This document shows, one piece after another, positions 34,850 to 44,295 of a stretch of 64,000 nt of DNA (position 1 is its first letter; the number at the start of each line of letters is the position of its first letter). Location: positions 186,001 through 250,000 of the forward strand of contig CAVOQE010000009.1 in NCBI GenBank assembly GCA_963698275.1, written 5' to 3'. The position numbers and the translations under genes were made by a program. The stretch is from Anderseniella sp963698275. GTDB taxonomy: Bacteria; Pseudomonadota; Alphaproteobacteria; Rhizobiales; Aestuariivirgaceae. Below the pieces are notes generated by a model. It ran no database searches. It saw nothing but the letters and a program-made list of their open reading frames with translations, and had not been told where the DNA came from.

Positions 34850-35616
34850 GACGCCACCGCGCGCTTTACCGGCGCAGCATGGTTGGCCGCATTGAAGAAT
34901 GCCGTTATGTGCCGCTCAAGTGCCACCGCGCAAGCCTCACTGTCTCTTGCCAGGGCGGCATCCAGTATTGCCTTGTGCTCTTCGATGATGCGCAGGCCCC
35001 TGAACCCCACGGCCCGGTACTCAAGCGCAACTACTTTTCTGAACTGGTCAAATGCTGCCTTGTGAAGTTTCTTGTGCAGTGTCGATCCGCAGCCGGAAAC
35101 CAGCGCCTCGTGAAACTCCCAGTCACATTGGCGCCAGAGTTCATAATTTGTCACTGATCCGGATTTCATTCTGAACTCGATGTGCGCCAGACGGTGATGT
35201 GCCGCGACCAAGGCACTTTCCCAGTCCACGCCGCCATTGGCGATGGATTGCCGGGCACCGTCGGTTTCCAGCAGGATCCTGAACCGCGCCACTTCTTCCA
35301 GCCCCTCGCCTGACACCCCGGCGCTCAACATGCCATTCTGATCAAGTGCCGTTGATGCATGAGGGTCCAGTATGACAGCGCCGCAGTTCACCCGGACATC
35401 AACCAGCCCGAACACTTCCAGCGCGACAATCGCCTCGCGCACCGTGGCGCGCGATATCTGGAACTGTCGGGCAAGCTTGTGTTCCGATGGCAGCCGGTCA
35501 CCAGGCTTCATGTCCTGCTCCGCCACGAAAGCCGCAATTTGGCGCGCCACGACCGCATAGAGGCGTTTTACCTCCGTGCTCTGAGCAAGTGATTGATATT
35601 GCTTGGATTGGTTCAT
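34846..35616 (-). CDS. GntR-family regulator, FCD (FadR) subgroup
   Basis: A 256-residue repressor. The N-terminal winged helix-turn-helix is clear (DMKPGDRLPSEHKLARQFQISRATVREAIVALEVFGLV) and the C-terminal all-helical FCD ligand domain contains the metal-site pattern AHHRLAHIEFR and WEFHEAL. It heads the gnd-gntK operon and is divergent from the second TRAP operon. A perfect palindrome touches the chosen start codon and a second one lies 110 bp further on, both fitting the FadR-type TNGTNNNACNA operator, so autoregulation and control of both operons are likely. The start is uncertain: no ribosome-binding site precedes ATG 35616 and the frame stays open to 35709. Confidence 0.9.
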   Translation of the reverse strand: MNQSKQYQSLAQSTEVKRLYAVVARQIAAFVAEQDMKPGDRLPSEHKLARQFQISRATVREAIVALEVFGLVDVRVNCGAVILDPHASTALDQNGMLSAGVSGEGLEEVARFRILLETDGARQSIANGGVDWESALVAAHHRLAHIEFRMKSGSVTNYELWRQCDWEFHEALVSGCGSTLHKKLHKAAFDQFRKVVALEYRAVGFRGLRIIEEHKAILDAALARDSEACAVALERHITAFFNAANHAAPVKRAVAS

Positions 35617-35629
35617 ATTGTCAGACAAT
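35617..35629. promoter_or_regulatory. Putative GntR/FCD operator 1
   Basis: Perfect 13-bp palindrome ATTGTC-A-GACAAT directly before the regulator start. It contains TTGTCAGACAA, which matches the FadR-subfamily operator pattern TNGTNNNACNA. Confidence 0.75.
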
Positions 35630-35725
35630 TTCTGCTTAGACCAACTGCGCGCGTGCGCCAACCATGCCTGTAACATCGCGAGATTAGTTGGGTTGCTGCA
35701 GGAAAGCAATTATCGAAAAACCATC

Positions 35726-35742
35726 AGATTGTCTGACAATCT
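35726..35742. promoter_or_regulatory. Putative GntR/FCD operator 2
   Basis: Perfect 17-bp palindrome AGATTGTC-T-GACAATCT. Its 13-bp core is the same as operator 1 apart from the central base. It is just upstream of a possible promoter TTGCCA (35747-35752), 17-base spacer, TATCGT (35770-35775) for the TRAP operon. Confidence 0.78.
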
Positions 35743-35896
35743 TATATTGCCAGTCCCTGATATGCGCCGTATCGTTGAGAACAAGAGGGAGCCGGCGGAA
35801 CCGGTCAACTTCGGCGTTCAGGCATCAAAGATCTGAAATCACGCACAAACAGGATGGTCAGCCAGAGGGGCGGCCATACACACGGAGGAAATGCTT

Positions 35897-36919
35897 ATGT
35901 TGATGAAAAATATACTTGCCGGCGTCGCTACGGCAGCTCTGCTGGCCACCGGTCTCAGTGCTATTGCCAGCGCAGCAGAAACCAAACTGCGTATCCAGAC
36001 GCACTATGCGCCTGAAACGCCATCAGGCAAGCTTGCCGCTCAATATGTCGACGACATTCAGAAAATGTCCAACGGCGAAATCCAGGTGGAAATGTTCTAC
36101 TCGTCTTCCGTGGTGAAGTCGGTTGAAACCTTCGATGCGGCAGCAACAGGTATTCTTGATTGCGACATGACCGGCGGCTCTTACCAGACCGGCAAGAACC
36201 CGGCATTCCAGTTTGTCGGCGACATCATGGGCGGCTACGAAACCCCCTACCAGCAATTGTCCTGGCTGTATTATGGCGGCGGTCTTGATGCTGCGCAGAA
36301 GCTGTACAACAAGTTCGACATGGAGCTGATCGGCTGGTGGGTTTACGGGCAGGAGTCATTTGCGTCCGGCAAGCCGATCACCCAGGTATCCGACTTCAAG
36401 GACTGGAAATTCCGTTCGCCTCCCGGCATGGAAACCAAGATTTTTGAAAAGCTTGGCGCCAAGCCCATCGTGATGGACTTCACTGAAATCTTCACCGCGC
36501 TTGAATCAGGCATCATTGACGGAGCCGATGCGTCCGGTCTCGCCAACAATGTCGGCCTTGGTCTTTATGATATCGTGAAGTACGCAAACTATCCCGGCTT
36601 CCACTCCATGCCGTCAGATCACCTGGCCTGCAACAAGGCCAAGTTCGACGCCATGCCGGAACACCACCAGCGCATCATGAAGGTTACAATGGAAGCACTG
36701 GCGCTGCGCACTGCCCTGACATTTGAAAAGAAGAATGCCGAGGCAGCAGCAAGCCTGAGGGAAAAGGGCGTTACGCTGTCGCAGTGGGCACCGGAGGAAC
36801 TTCAGAAATTCCGTGATGCAGCCCAGTCGACCTGGCCTGAGTTTGCAACCACGCCGGAAGCCAAGGATCTGGTTGAAGCGCACCTGAAATACCTGCGTCA
36901 ACTCGGCCTGGCCAAGTAA
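35897..36919 (+). CDS. TRAP transporter solute-binding protein (DctP), operon 2
   Basis: A 340-residue periplasmic binding protein with a Sec signal (ILAGVATAALLATGLSAIASA). TRAP signature: LRIQTHYAPETPSGKLAAQYVDDI at the start and the selectivity-helix region FKDWKFRSPPGMETKIFEKLGAKPIVMDFTEIFTALESGIIDGADASG, with the carboxylate-binding Arg in KFRSPPG. ATG 35897 is eight bases after GGAGG; ATGs at 35891 and 35903 are too close or equally possible. Linked genes suggest a sugar-acid ligand such as idonate or gluconate (inference). Confidence 0.92.
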   Translation: MLMKNILAGVATAALLATGLSAIASAAETKLRIQTHYAPETPSGKLAAQYVDDIQKMSNGEIQVEMFYSSSVVKSVETFDAAATGILDCDMTGGSYQTGKNPAFQFVGDIMGGYETPYQQLSWLYYGGGLDAAQKLYNKFDMELIGWWVYGQESFASGKPITQVSDFKDWKFRSPPGMETKIFEKLGAKPIVMDFTEIFTALESGIIDGADASGLANNVGLGLYDIVKYANYPGFHSMPSDHLACNKAKFDAMPEHHQRIMKVTMEALALRTALTFEKKNAEAAASLREKGVTLSQWAPEELQKFRDAAQSTWPEFATTPEAKDLVEAHLKYLRQLGLAK

Positions 36920-36934
36920 CCTGAAACACCGCGG

Positions 36935-36957
36935 GGCGGCTTCTTAACGGAGCCGCC
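36935..36957 (+). promoter_or_regulatory. Hairpin after the solute-binding-protein gene (operon 2)
   Basis: GGCGGCT (36935-36941) and AGCCGCC (36951-36957) form a 7-bp GC-rich stem with a 9-base loop, about 15 bases after the stop and without a T run, at the same place as in the other transporter operons here. Confidence 0.6.
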
Positions 36958-37047
36958 TCAATTTCATCTTTCCAACCACCATTGCCAACCTGGCGGCACT
37001 GGCGGTTCGAAAGGGGAAATGCAAGGGGTTGATGGGAGCTTGAACAC

Positions 37048-37845
37048 ATGATCGAACATGAAAGGTCAGGTCCGCTCGACCTGCTCACCTGGAGTTTCAG
37101 CCGCATATCAATGTGGGCGCCGTTCTTCATCGTTCTCATCATTTTATACGAAGTGGTCATGCGCTACTTCTTTGCAGCCGCCACGCTGTGGGTGAATGAA
37201 ATGTCGTTGTGGGTCGCTGGCGGCATTTACCTGTCTGCGGGCCTGTACGCCATGCAGCAACGCAGCCACATTCGTATCTTCATCATCTATGACATGGCAC
37301 CATTATGGCTGCGCCGAACGTTTGATGTGCTGTCTACCGTCTGCGTCTCGGTCTTTGCATTTGCGGTTGTATGGGGCGGGTTCGGTGAATCCAAAGCCAA
37401 GTTCCTGCGCTGGGAAACATTCGGCACCGCCTACGACCCCCCAATCCCGGCAACCATCAAACCGCTGGTGCTGACAATGCTTCTGTTCCTGGCATTACAG
37501 GCAACATCCAACCTTGTCCGGGACTGGCCTTCGGTTGCCTGGGTGCGCAAGTCTTTCGATGTGTTTGTCACCGTCCTGATTACCGGCCTGGCGCTCACGG
37601 CTGCATATAACCTTTTTATCGATCCGCCTGAAGGACATGTCGTGCCGCTGAAATGGCAGCTCGGCATTGCAGTTTTCCTGTTCATGTCGGTCGTCATTGT
37701 GATGGTCGGTCTGGTCCGGGATTTCAACAAAACACCGGTTCCCCACGTGGAGCTGGATGAAGTCGCCGAAGAAGCTGCTCAACTCAAAAAGGTGAACATG
37801 CCCGACGAGATATTATCGGGTAACCCGCCAAAGCCGAAAAACTAG
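37048..37845 (+). CDS. TRAP transporter small permease (DctQ), extended form, operon 2
   Basis: Small membrane subunit of 265 residues, against about 160-200 for most DctQ. The first four helices match DctQ (FFIVLIILYEVVMRYFFAAATLWVNEMSLWVAGGIYLSAGLYAM and onward). A further pair of helices follows (VFVTVLITGLALTAAYNLFI and WQLGIAVFLFMSVVIVMVGLV) and then a soluble acidic tail. Two added segments would give six helices. The large permease starts 12 bp later. The extended form is recognisable in frame and is not a fusion by sequencing error. Confidence 0.85.
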   Translation: MIEHERSGPLDLLTWSFSRISMWAPFFIVLIILYEVVMRYFFAAATLWVNEMSLWVAGGIYLSAGLYAMQQRSHIRIFIIYDMAPLWLRRTFDVLSTVCVSVFAFAVVWGGFGESKAKFLRWETFGTAYDPPIPATIKPLVLTMLLFLALQATSNLVRDWPSVAWVRKSFDVFVTVLITGLALTAAYNLFIDPPEGHVVPLKWQLGIAVFLFMSVVIVMVGLVRDFNKTPVPHVELDEVAEEAAQLKKVNMPDEILSGNPPKPKN

Positions 37846-37857
37846 GGGTCAGTACTT

Positions 37858-39486
37858 ATGGATATCGGGACGATCTCACTGATTCTGCTGCTGGGCATGT
37901 TGTTCCTGCTGGCTATCGGCATGCCTTTGGGCTTTGCGTCGGGCTTCCTGGCCGTTGTGGTCATGGTGTTGAAATTTGAACCGACCTTACTGACGGATCC
38001 ATTCAGCTTCGGCTCCGGCATATTGACCAGCAATTTCGGTAGCGGGCCGATGAACATCCTGGCCCAGCGACTATATGGCATTACCACCAATTACGTGCTC
38101 GTCTCCGTACCGCTGTTCATTTTCATGGCAACACTGCTGGAGCGTTCCGGCATCGCCAAGGACATGTACTCGTGCCTCAGTCAGTGGATGTCACGCACCC
38201 GTGGCGGTATCGCCGTGGTGACCGCCATCATGGCAATTGTCATGGCTGCCATGTCCGGCATTATCGGCGGCGAAGTTGTCTTGCTCGGCCTGATTGCCCT
38301 GCCGCAAATGCTGCGCCTGGGCTACAACCAGAACCTCGCCATCGGCACCATCTGCGCATCAGGCTCGCTCGGCACCATGATCCCGCCATCCATCGTCCTG
38401 ATCTTCTATGGCCTGATTACCGAAACCTCGATCCACGCGCTGTTCAAGGCGGCTTTCCTGCCCGGATTCATGTTGGCGGGTTGTTACATCATCTACATTC
38501 TGGTGCGCACCCGCATGAACCCGGAGCTGGCGCCATTGCCGGAGCCGTCGCCCGACGACATGACCGGAAAGGAAAAGGGGCTTTATGGCAGTTCGCTTTT
38601 GTTTCTGCTGGCCGGTGTCGGCTCTGCCCTGATCGTGGCAAGATGGCTGTACCTGACTATCGGCAGCCAGTTCAACGAGAAGATGATCGACGGCAACACC
38701 CGCCTGATCGACAACGCCACCCTTTATCAGTATCTCGCCATCACCCTTGTCTCCGCCGGCTTCATCTACTTCGTCGTCGGCGTCAATGTCGCAAAAACCG
38801 CCTGGGAAAAGGGCAAGGGCATGGTCGCCCCCATGATGGTCGTGTTTGTCGTGCTCGGGTCGATCTATGGCGGCATAACCGGTATTACCGAAGCGGCCGC
38901 CATGGGCGCACTTGCTGTGCTGTTCCTGATCTGGATCCGCGGCGAGTTTTCAATCAACCTGTTGCGCGAAGCTTCCATGCGCACCTTCAAGTCCACCGGC
39001 ACCATCATCTGGGTGACGTTCGGGGCCACCGCCCTTGCCGGTGCCTATACCATTGCCGGCGGACCGACCTATGTCGCCAACCTGATTGTCGGCTATGACC
39101 TGCCGACCATGGGTGTGCTGCTGGTCATGATGGTGATCTTCCTGTTCCTCGGCGCTTTCATGGACTGGACCGGCATTGTGCTGCTGGTGATGCCGGTATT
39201 CCTGCCCATCGTTTTGAAGCTGCCGATCGAAGAACTCGGTCTCACCGGAGGGCTTGATTCCAGCACCATGGTGCGCGTCTGGTTCGGCATATTGTTCTGC
39301 GTCAACATGCAGGTCTCCTTCCTGTCGCCACCGTTCGGACCGGCTGCGTTCTATCTCAAGTCCGTGGCGCCGCCGCATATCACGCTGCCGGATATTTTCC
39401 GGGGCTTCCTGCCGTTCATAGCCATGCAGATTTTCATCCTGATGATCATCCTGCTGGTCCCGGAAATCACCACGGTGTTCCTGTAA
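37858..39486 (+). CDS. TRAP transporter large permease (DctM), operon 2
   Basis: A 542-residue membrane transport subunit, longer than the usual 425-450. Conserved motifs: GMPLGFASGFLAVVVM, LVSVPLFIFMATLLERSGIAKDMY, MAAMSGIIGGEVVLLGLIALPQML, CASGSLGTMIPPSIVLIFYGLI, TGITEAAAMGALAVL and VNMQVSFLSPPFGPAAFYLKS. An insertion of about 90 residues (about 215-310) between the two halves contains two more helices and a loop with NEKMIDGNTRLIDNATL. Complete; it is followed by the enolase-superfamily gene. Confidence 0.92.
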   Translation: MDIGTISLILLLGMLFLLAIGMPLGFASGFLAVVVMVLKFEPTLLTDPFSFGSGILTSNFGSGPMNILAQRLYGITTNYVLVSVPLFIFMATLLERSGIAKDMYSCLSQWMSRTRGGIAVVTAIMAIVMAAMSGIIGGEVVLLGLIALPQMLRLGYNQNLAIGTICASGSLGTMIPPSIVLIFYGLITETSIHALFKAAFLPGFMLAGCYIIYILVRTRMNPELAPLPEPSPDDMTGKEKGLYGSSLLFLLAGVGSALIVARWLYLTIGSQFNEKMIDGNTRLIDNATLYQYLAITLVSAGFIYFVVGVNVAKTAWEKGKGMVAPMMVVFVVLGSIYGGITGITEAAAMGALAVLFLIWIRGEFSINLLREASMRTFKSTGTIIWVTFGATALAGAYTIAGGPTYVANLIVGYDLPTMGVLLVMMVIFLFLGAFMDWTGIVLLVMPVFLPIVLKLPIEELGLTGGLDSSTMVRVWFGILFCVNMQVSFLSPPFGPAAFYLKSVAPPHITLPDIFRGFLPFIAMQIFILMIILLVPEITTVFL

Positions 39487-39511
39487 GCCGCTCAGCTGTT
39501 CGGAGATATCG

Positions 39512-40609
<1,098 letters not shown>

Positions 40610-40644
40610 GATTAATGGGTCCTGACCCTGGAGGAAGTGATGTC

Positions 40645-41529
40645 ATGGAAACTCTGAACGAAAGCCAGGTACAGTTTTACCGCGATAACGGCTATCTGAT
40701 GCTTGAGTCTCAGATCCCCGAAGCCGAGATCGACAAGTGCATCGCCGAGATTGAAAAGTTTCGTGAAGAAGGAAGTCACTTGAGCGCCTCAAATGACCGG
40801 CTCGACCTTGAAGACAGCCATACGCCGGACAATCCGAGACTGCGCAGGATCAAGCTGCCGCACACCATTTCCGATGTGTTCGCCAGGCTGATGCGGTCAG
40901 ATCACGTGCTGGCACCGGTGCGCGACCTGCTCGGCAAGGACCTGCGGTTGCACACTTCAAAGCTCAACATGAAATCTGCCGAATATGGCGCCGCCGTTGA
41001 ATGGCACCAGGACTGGGCGTTCTACCCGCACACCAATGACGATGTGCTGGCGGTTGGCATCGTGCTCAATGATGTCGGGCCGGACAACGGGCCGCTGATG
41101 GTGTTTCCGGGCACCCACAAGGGCGAGGTATTCGACCATCACTCAAATGGCGTTTTTGCAGGCGCCATGGACCTTGAAAAATCCGGCCTCGACCTGAACG
41201 ATGCGGTCAAGCTGACCGGGCCGCGCGGGTCCATGTCGATCCATCACGCGCGCACGGTACACGGCTCTGACCTCAACCGGTCTGACCGGGACAGAATGCT
41301 GCTGCTCTATGAAATCATGGCGGCGGATGCCTACCCGGTGATGGGTGCCATGACACCGTGGCCGTCGCTGGCCGAGTATGACGAGAAACTGTTGTGTGGA
41401 TCCGGCACCATAACGCCACGGCTTGCAGACGTGCCGGTGCGCATTCCACAGCCGCAGCCGGCAAAGACCGGGTCCATTTACGAAATACAGTCAACGGCGC
41501 AAAAGCGTGCCTTCGATACGGTCATGTGA
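40645..41529 (+). CDS. Phytanoyl-CoA dioxygenase (PhyH) family protein
   Basis: A 294-residue Fe(II)/2-oxoglutarate-dependent oxygenase. Facial triad: His-x-Asp in EWHQDWAFYPHTNDD and distal His in IHHARTVHGSDLNRS, with the 2OG-binding Arg following. The double-stranded beta-helix motif NGPLMVFPGTHKG is typical. The substrate is unknown; PhyH members hydroxylate many small molecules. ATG 40645 is seven bases after GAGGAAG. It lies between the enolase-superfamily gene and the shikimate-dehydrogenase-like gene. Confidence 0.87.
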   Translation: METLNESQVQFYRDNGYLMLESQIPEAEIDKCIAEIEKFREEGSHLSASNDRLDLEDSHTPDNPRLRRIKLPHTISDVFARLMRSDHVLAPVRDLLGKDLRLHTSKLNMKSAEYGAAVEWHQDWAFYPHTNDDVLAVGIVLNDVGPDNGPLMVFPGTHKGEVFDHHSNGVFAGAMDLEKSGLDLNDAVKLTGPRGSMSIHHARTVHGSDLNRSDRDRMLLLYEIMAADAYPVMGAMTPWPSLAEYDEKLLCGSGTITPRLADVPVRIPQPQPAKTGSIYEIQSTAQKRAFDTVM

Positions 41530-41539
41530 CGACCGCTCC

Positions 41540-42376
41540 ATGGACAAACTGACCGCCGGGCTGATCGGCTCCCATATTAAGAAAACCCGCCTGCCGCGCG
41601 CACTCAGACTGCTGTGCGATGCAGCCGGCATCCAATTTCAGTTCGAACTGATTGATACTGACGGAATGGCAGATTTCCACTTCGAGGCAACAGTCAAAGA
41701 CCTGAAAGCGCGCAACTGGTCCGGCGTCACTGTTACTCATCCATACAAAACTTACGCCGCCCGTTACGCCGGTGAAAACCTGCTGCCGGAAATTGCCCGG
41801 TTGGGCGCCAGTAACACACTGGTTTTCGGACCGCCGCTGAGTGGCCACAACACCGATTTCACCGGTTTCATCTCAGCCTGGCGCGCCGGCATGGGCGATA
41901 CGTCCCCCGGCAAGGTCGCCATGGCGGGTGCCGGCGGTGTAGCACGTGCACTGGTGTTCGCGCTGGCAGACCTTGGTGCCACAAGCATCTCGATCTGGGA
42001 TGTTGAACCCGGAAAGGCAGGGCAGCTTGCGGATGAATGCGGTGGGCCTGCCCGAGCCGTTTCACCGGACCAGGCCAACACTGCGGTGAACACTGCTGAC
42101 GGCCTGGTCAACGCAACCGCCCTCGGCATGGACCACGCGCCCGGCATGGCTTTCGATGCACACCATATCGGGTCGCAGAACTGGGCATTTGATGCCGTCT
42201 ACACCCCGACCAACACGGCGTTCCTGAAAACCTGCCGTGCAGCAGGCCTTGAATGCCTCACCGGTTTCGACCTGTTCTGCCATATGGCCATCGGCAGTTT
42301 CGAAGCCTACACCGGCCGTGAAGTCGACAAGCCATCAGCGTTGCAAAAGCTGTCTGGTCTGCGGCCTGAAGACTAA
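41540..42376 (+). CDS. Shikimate dehydrogenase-like protein with an altered substrate motif
   Basis: A 278-residue AroE-family enzyme. Kept: the catalytic Lys in VTVTHPYKTYAARY, Asn in LGASNTLVF, Asp in GHNTDFTGF and the nucleotide motif VAMAGAGGVARALVFALADLG. The usual substrate Ser pair at the start (GxPVxHSxSPxxHN) is replaced by GSHIKKTRLPRALRLL, so shikimate itself is probably not the substrate. ATG 41540 is 10 bp after the PhyH stop. It is the last gene of the TRAP operon 2 run on this strand. Confidence 0.85.
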   Translation: MDKLTAGLIGSHIKKTRLPRALRLLCDAAGIQFQFELIDTDGMADFHFEATVKDLKARNWSGVTVTHPYKTYAARYAGENLLPEIARLGASNTLVFGPPLSGHNTDFTGFISAWRAGMGDTSPGKVAMAGAGGVARALVFALADLGATSISIWDVEPGKAGQLADECGGPARAVSPDQANTAVNTADGLVNATALGMDHAPGMAFDAHHIGSQNWAFDAVYTPTNTAFLKTCRAAGLECLTGFDLFCHMAIGSFEAYTGREVDKPSALQKLSGLRPED

Positions 42377-42379
42377 TAC

Positions 42380-43153
42380 TTAAAGGCAGGCCGTGATGCC
42401 GCCGTCCACGTACAGGATGTGGCCGTTCACGAAGCTGGCTGAGTCAGACGACAGGAACACCGCCGCGCCCACCAGTTCATCGACCTTGCCCCAGCGCCCG
42501 GCAGGCGTACGGTTTGACAACCAGGCGGAAAATTCCTCGTCCGCAACCAGCGCTTCGGTAAGCTCGGTTTCGAAATACCCCGGCGCCAGGCCGTTCACCT
42601 GGAGCCCGTACTTCGCCCAGTCGGTGCACATGCCCTTGGTGAGGTTTGCCACAGCGCCCTTCGATGCCACATAAGGCGCAATGCCGGGCCGCGCCAGGGC
42701 GGTCTGTACCGAGCAGATATTGATGATCTTGCCGTGTTTGCGCTCGATCATGTGTTTGGCGACAGCCTTGCCGACATTGAACACCGAATTGAGGTTGGTG
42801 CGCATGAGCATATCCCATGCATCGTCGGGAAAGTCTTCCAGCGGGGCGCGATGCTGCATGCCGGCATTGTTGATGAGAATGTCAATTGGGCCCGCTTCCG
42901 CCTCGACCTTTGCTACGCCTGCCCTGACCGCTTGCGGGTCGGTAACATCGAAGACTGCAGTTGTGACGGATGCACCGGTTTTCCTGAGAGCAGCGGCAGC
43001 CTCGTCCAGCCTTGCAGCGTCGCGCCCGTTGATAATGATTTCCGCGCCTGCGCCCGACAATCCCCTGGCAAGCGCGTAGCCGATGCCCTTGCTGGAACCG
43101 GTAATCAGTGCCCGTTTGCCGGAAAGCCCAAAAAGGTCTTGTACATTCATCAA
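42380..43153 (-). CDS. idnO: SDR oxidoreductase, gluconate 5-dehydrogenase-like
   Basis: A 257-residue short-chain dehydrogenase. NAD(P) site ITGSSKGIGYALARGL, NNAGMQHRAPLEDF, catalytic Ser-Tyr-Lys in NICSVQTALARPGIAPYVASKGAVANL, and a C-terminus LVGAAVFLSSDSASFVNGHILYVDGGITACL (family-wide GxxxFLxSxxSxxxNGxxxxVDGG). The NAGMQHR and DGGI phrases fit gluconate 5-dehydrogenase (5-ketogluconate to gluconate). An ATG three bases on (43150) is an equally good start. It is adjacent and divergent to the idonate dehydrogenase-like gene, with about 75 bp between. Confidence 0.82.
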   Translation of the reverse strand: MMNVQDLFGLSGKRALITGSSKGIGYALARGLSGAGAEIIINGRDAARLDEAAAALRKTGASVTTAVFDVTDPQAVRAGVAKVEAEAGPIDILINNAGMQHRAPLEDFPDDAWDMLMRTNLNSVFNVGKAVAKHMIERKHGKIINICSVQTALARPGIAPYVASKGAVANLTKGMCTDWAKYGLQVNGLAPGYFETELTEALVADEEFSAWLSNRTPAGRWGKVDELVGAAVFLSSDSASFVNGHILYVDGGITACL

Positions 43154-43229
43154 CTGTGTCCCTTAAACTTGCGTGAGAAATACTAATGACCGCTGTGCAA
43201 CGACACGGCAACCCCGGAGGCCGTGCAAG

Positions 43230-44267
43230 GTGCAAACACTCACAATTCATTCTGCCAAAGACCTGAGAATTGAACAGGCCGAGGCAGGCGATCCGGGCGA
43301 AGGCCAGGTGCGCATTGCCATGGCGGCAGGCGGGATTTGCGGCTCTGACCTGCACTATTACAATCACGGCGGGTTCGGCACCGTGCGCATACGCGAACCG
43401 ATGGTACTGGGGCACGAAGTGGCCGGTCATGTGGAAGCGGTTGGCCCCAGCGTCAGTCAGGTCAAGCAAGGCGATCTGGTGGCCATCAATCCCAGCAGGC
43501 CATGTGGGAGTTGCGACTACTGCGACAAAGGCCATTTCAATCACTGCCTGAACATGCGGTTTTACGGATCTGCCATGCCGTTCCCCCATATTCAGGGAGC
43601 GTTCCGGCAACAGTTGCTGGTGGATGAGACCCAGTGCGAGATTGCAGGACCCGGTGTGAGCGCCGGCGAGGCTGCCATGGCTGAACCGTTCAGCGTCTGT
43701 CTGCATGCCGTAAAACAGGCAGGCCACGTCGCGGGCGCACGTGTTCTGATAACCGGCTGCGGACCGATCGGTGCGCTGTGTATCCTGGCCGCAAGGCAGG
43801 CAGGTGCCGGGGAAATCGTCGTGTGCGATCTGACCGACCAGGCCCTAGAATTTGCCATGCGCATCGGTGCCGACAAGACCATCAATGTATCCGGCAGCCC
43901 GGACGCCTTGGCGCAGTTTACGGCGAACAAGGGATACTTCGACATCTGCATCGAAGCCTCAGGCAGCGAAAAGGCCCTGCATTCGGCCCTGACCGTGGTG
44001 CGCCCGCGCGGCACCATTGTGCAACTGGGTCTGGGCGGTGACATGAGCGTGCCGATGAACATGGTGGTGGCCAAGGAAATACGACTTGCCGGCAGCTTCC
44101 GCTTCCACGAGGAGTTTACCCAGGCCGTGAAGCTGATCAGCTCCGGGGAAGTTGACGTAAAACCGCTGATCTCGGCGACACTGCCGCTGGCCGATGCCGT
44201 AGAGGCTTTCGAACTGGCCAATGACCGGTCCCGCGCCATGAAGGTCCAGTTGTCGTTTCAGGGCTGA
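43230..44267 (+). CDS. idnD: Zinc-dependent alcohol dehydrogenase, L-idonate 5-dehydrogenase-like
   Basis: A 345-residue MDR enzyme. Catalytic zinc: Cys in AAGGICGSDLHYYNHGGFG and His-Glu in LGHEVAGHVEAVG. Structural zinc: the Cys run in NPSRPCGSCDYCDKGHFNHCLNM. Nucleotide site: VLITGCGPIGALCILAARQAG. The HYYNHGGFGTVRI phrase is typical of L-idonate 5-dehydrogenase. GTG 43230 follows GGAGG by nine bases. With gluconate 5-dehydrogenase, gluconokinase and 6PGDH nearby it completes an L-idonate route. Confidence 0.85.
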   Translation: MQTLTIHSAKDLRIEQAEAGDPGEGQVRIAMAAGGICGSDLHYYNHGGFGTVRIREPMVLGHEVAGHVEAVGPSVSQVKQGDLVAINPSRPCGSCDYCDKGHFNHCLNMRFYGSAMPFPHIQGAFRQQLLVDETQCEIAGPGVSAGEAAMAEPFSVCLHAVKQAGHVAGARVLITGCGPIGALCILAARQAGAGEIVVCDLTDQALEFAMRIGADKTINVSGSPDALAQFTANKGYFDICIEASGSEKALHSALTVVRPRGTIVQLGLGGDMSVPMNMVVAKEIRLAGSFRFHEEFTQAVKLISSGEVDVKPLISATLPLADAVEAFELANDRSRAMKVQLSFQG

Positions 44268-44295
44268 GCACCCAACACTCGCGAGGGACAGCGGG

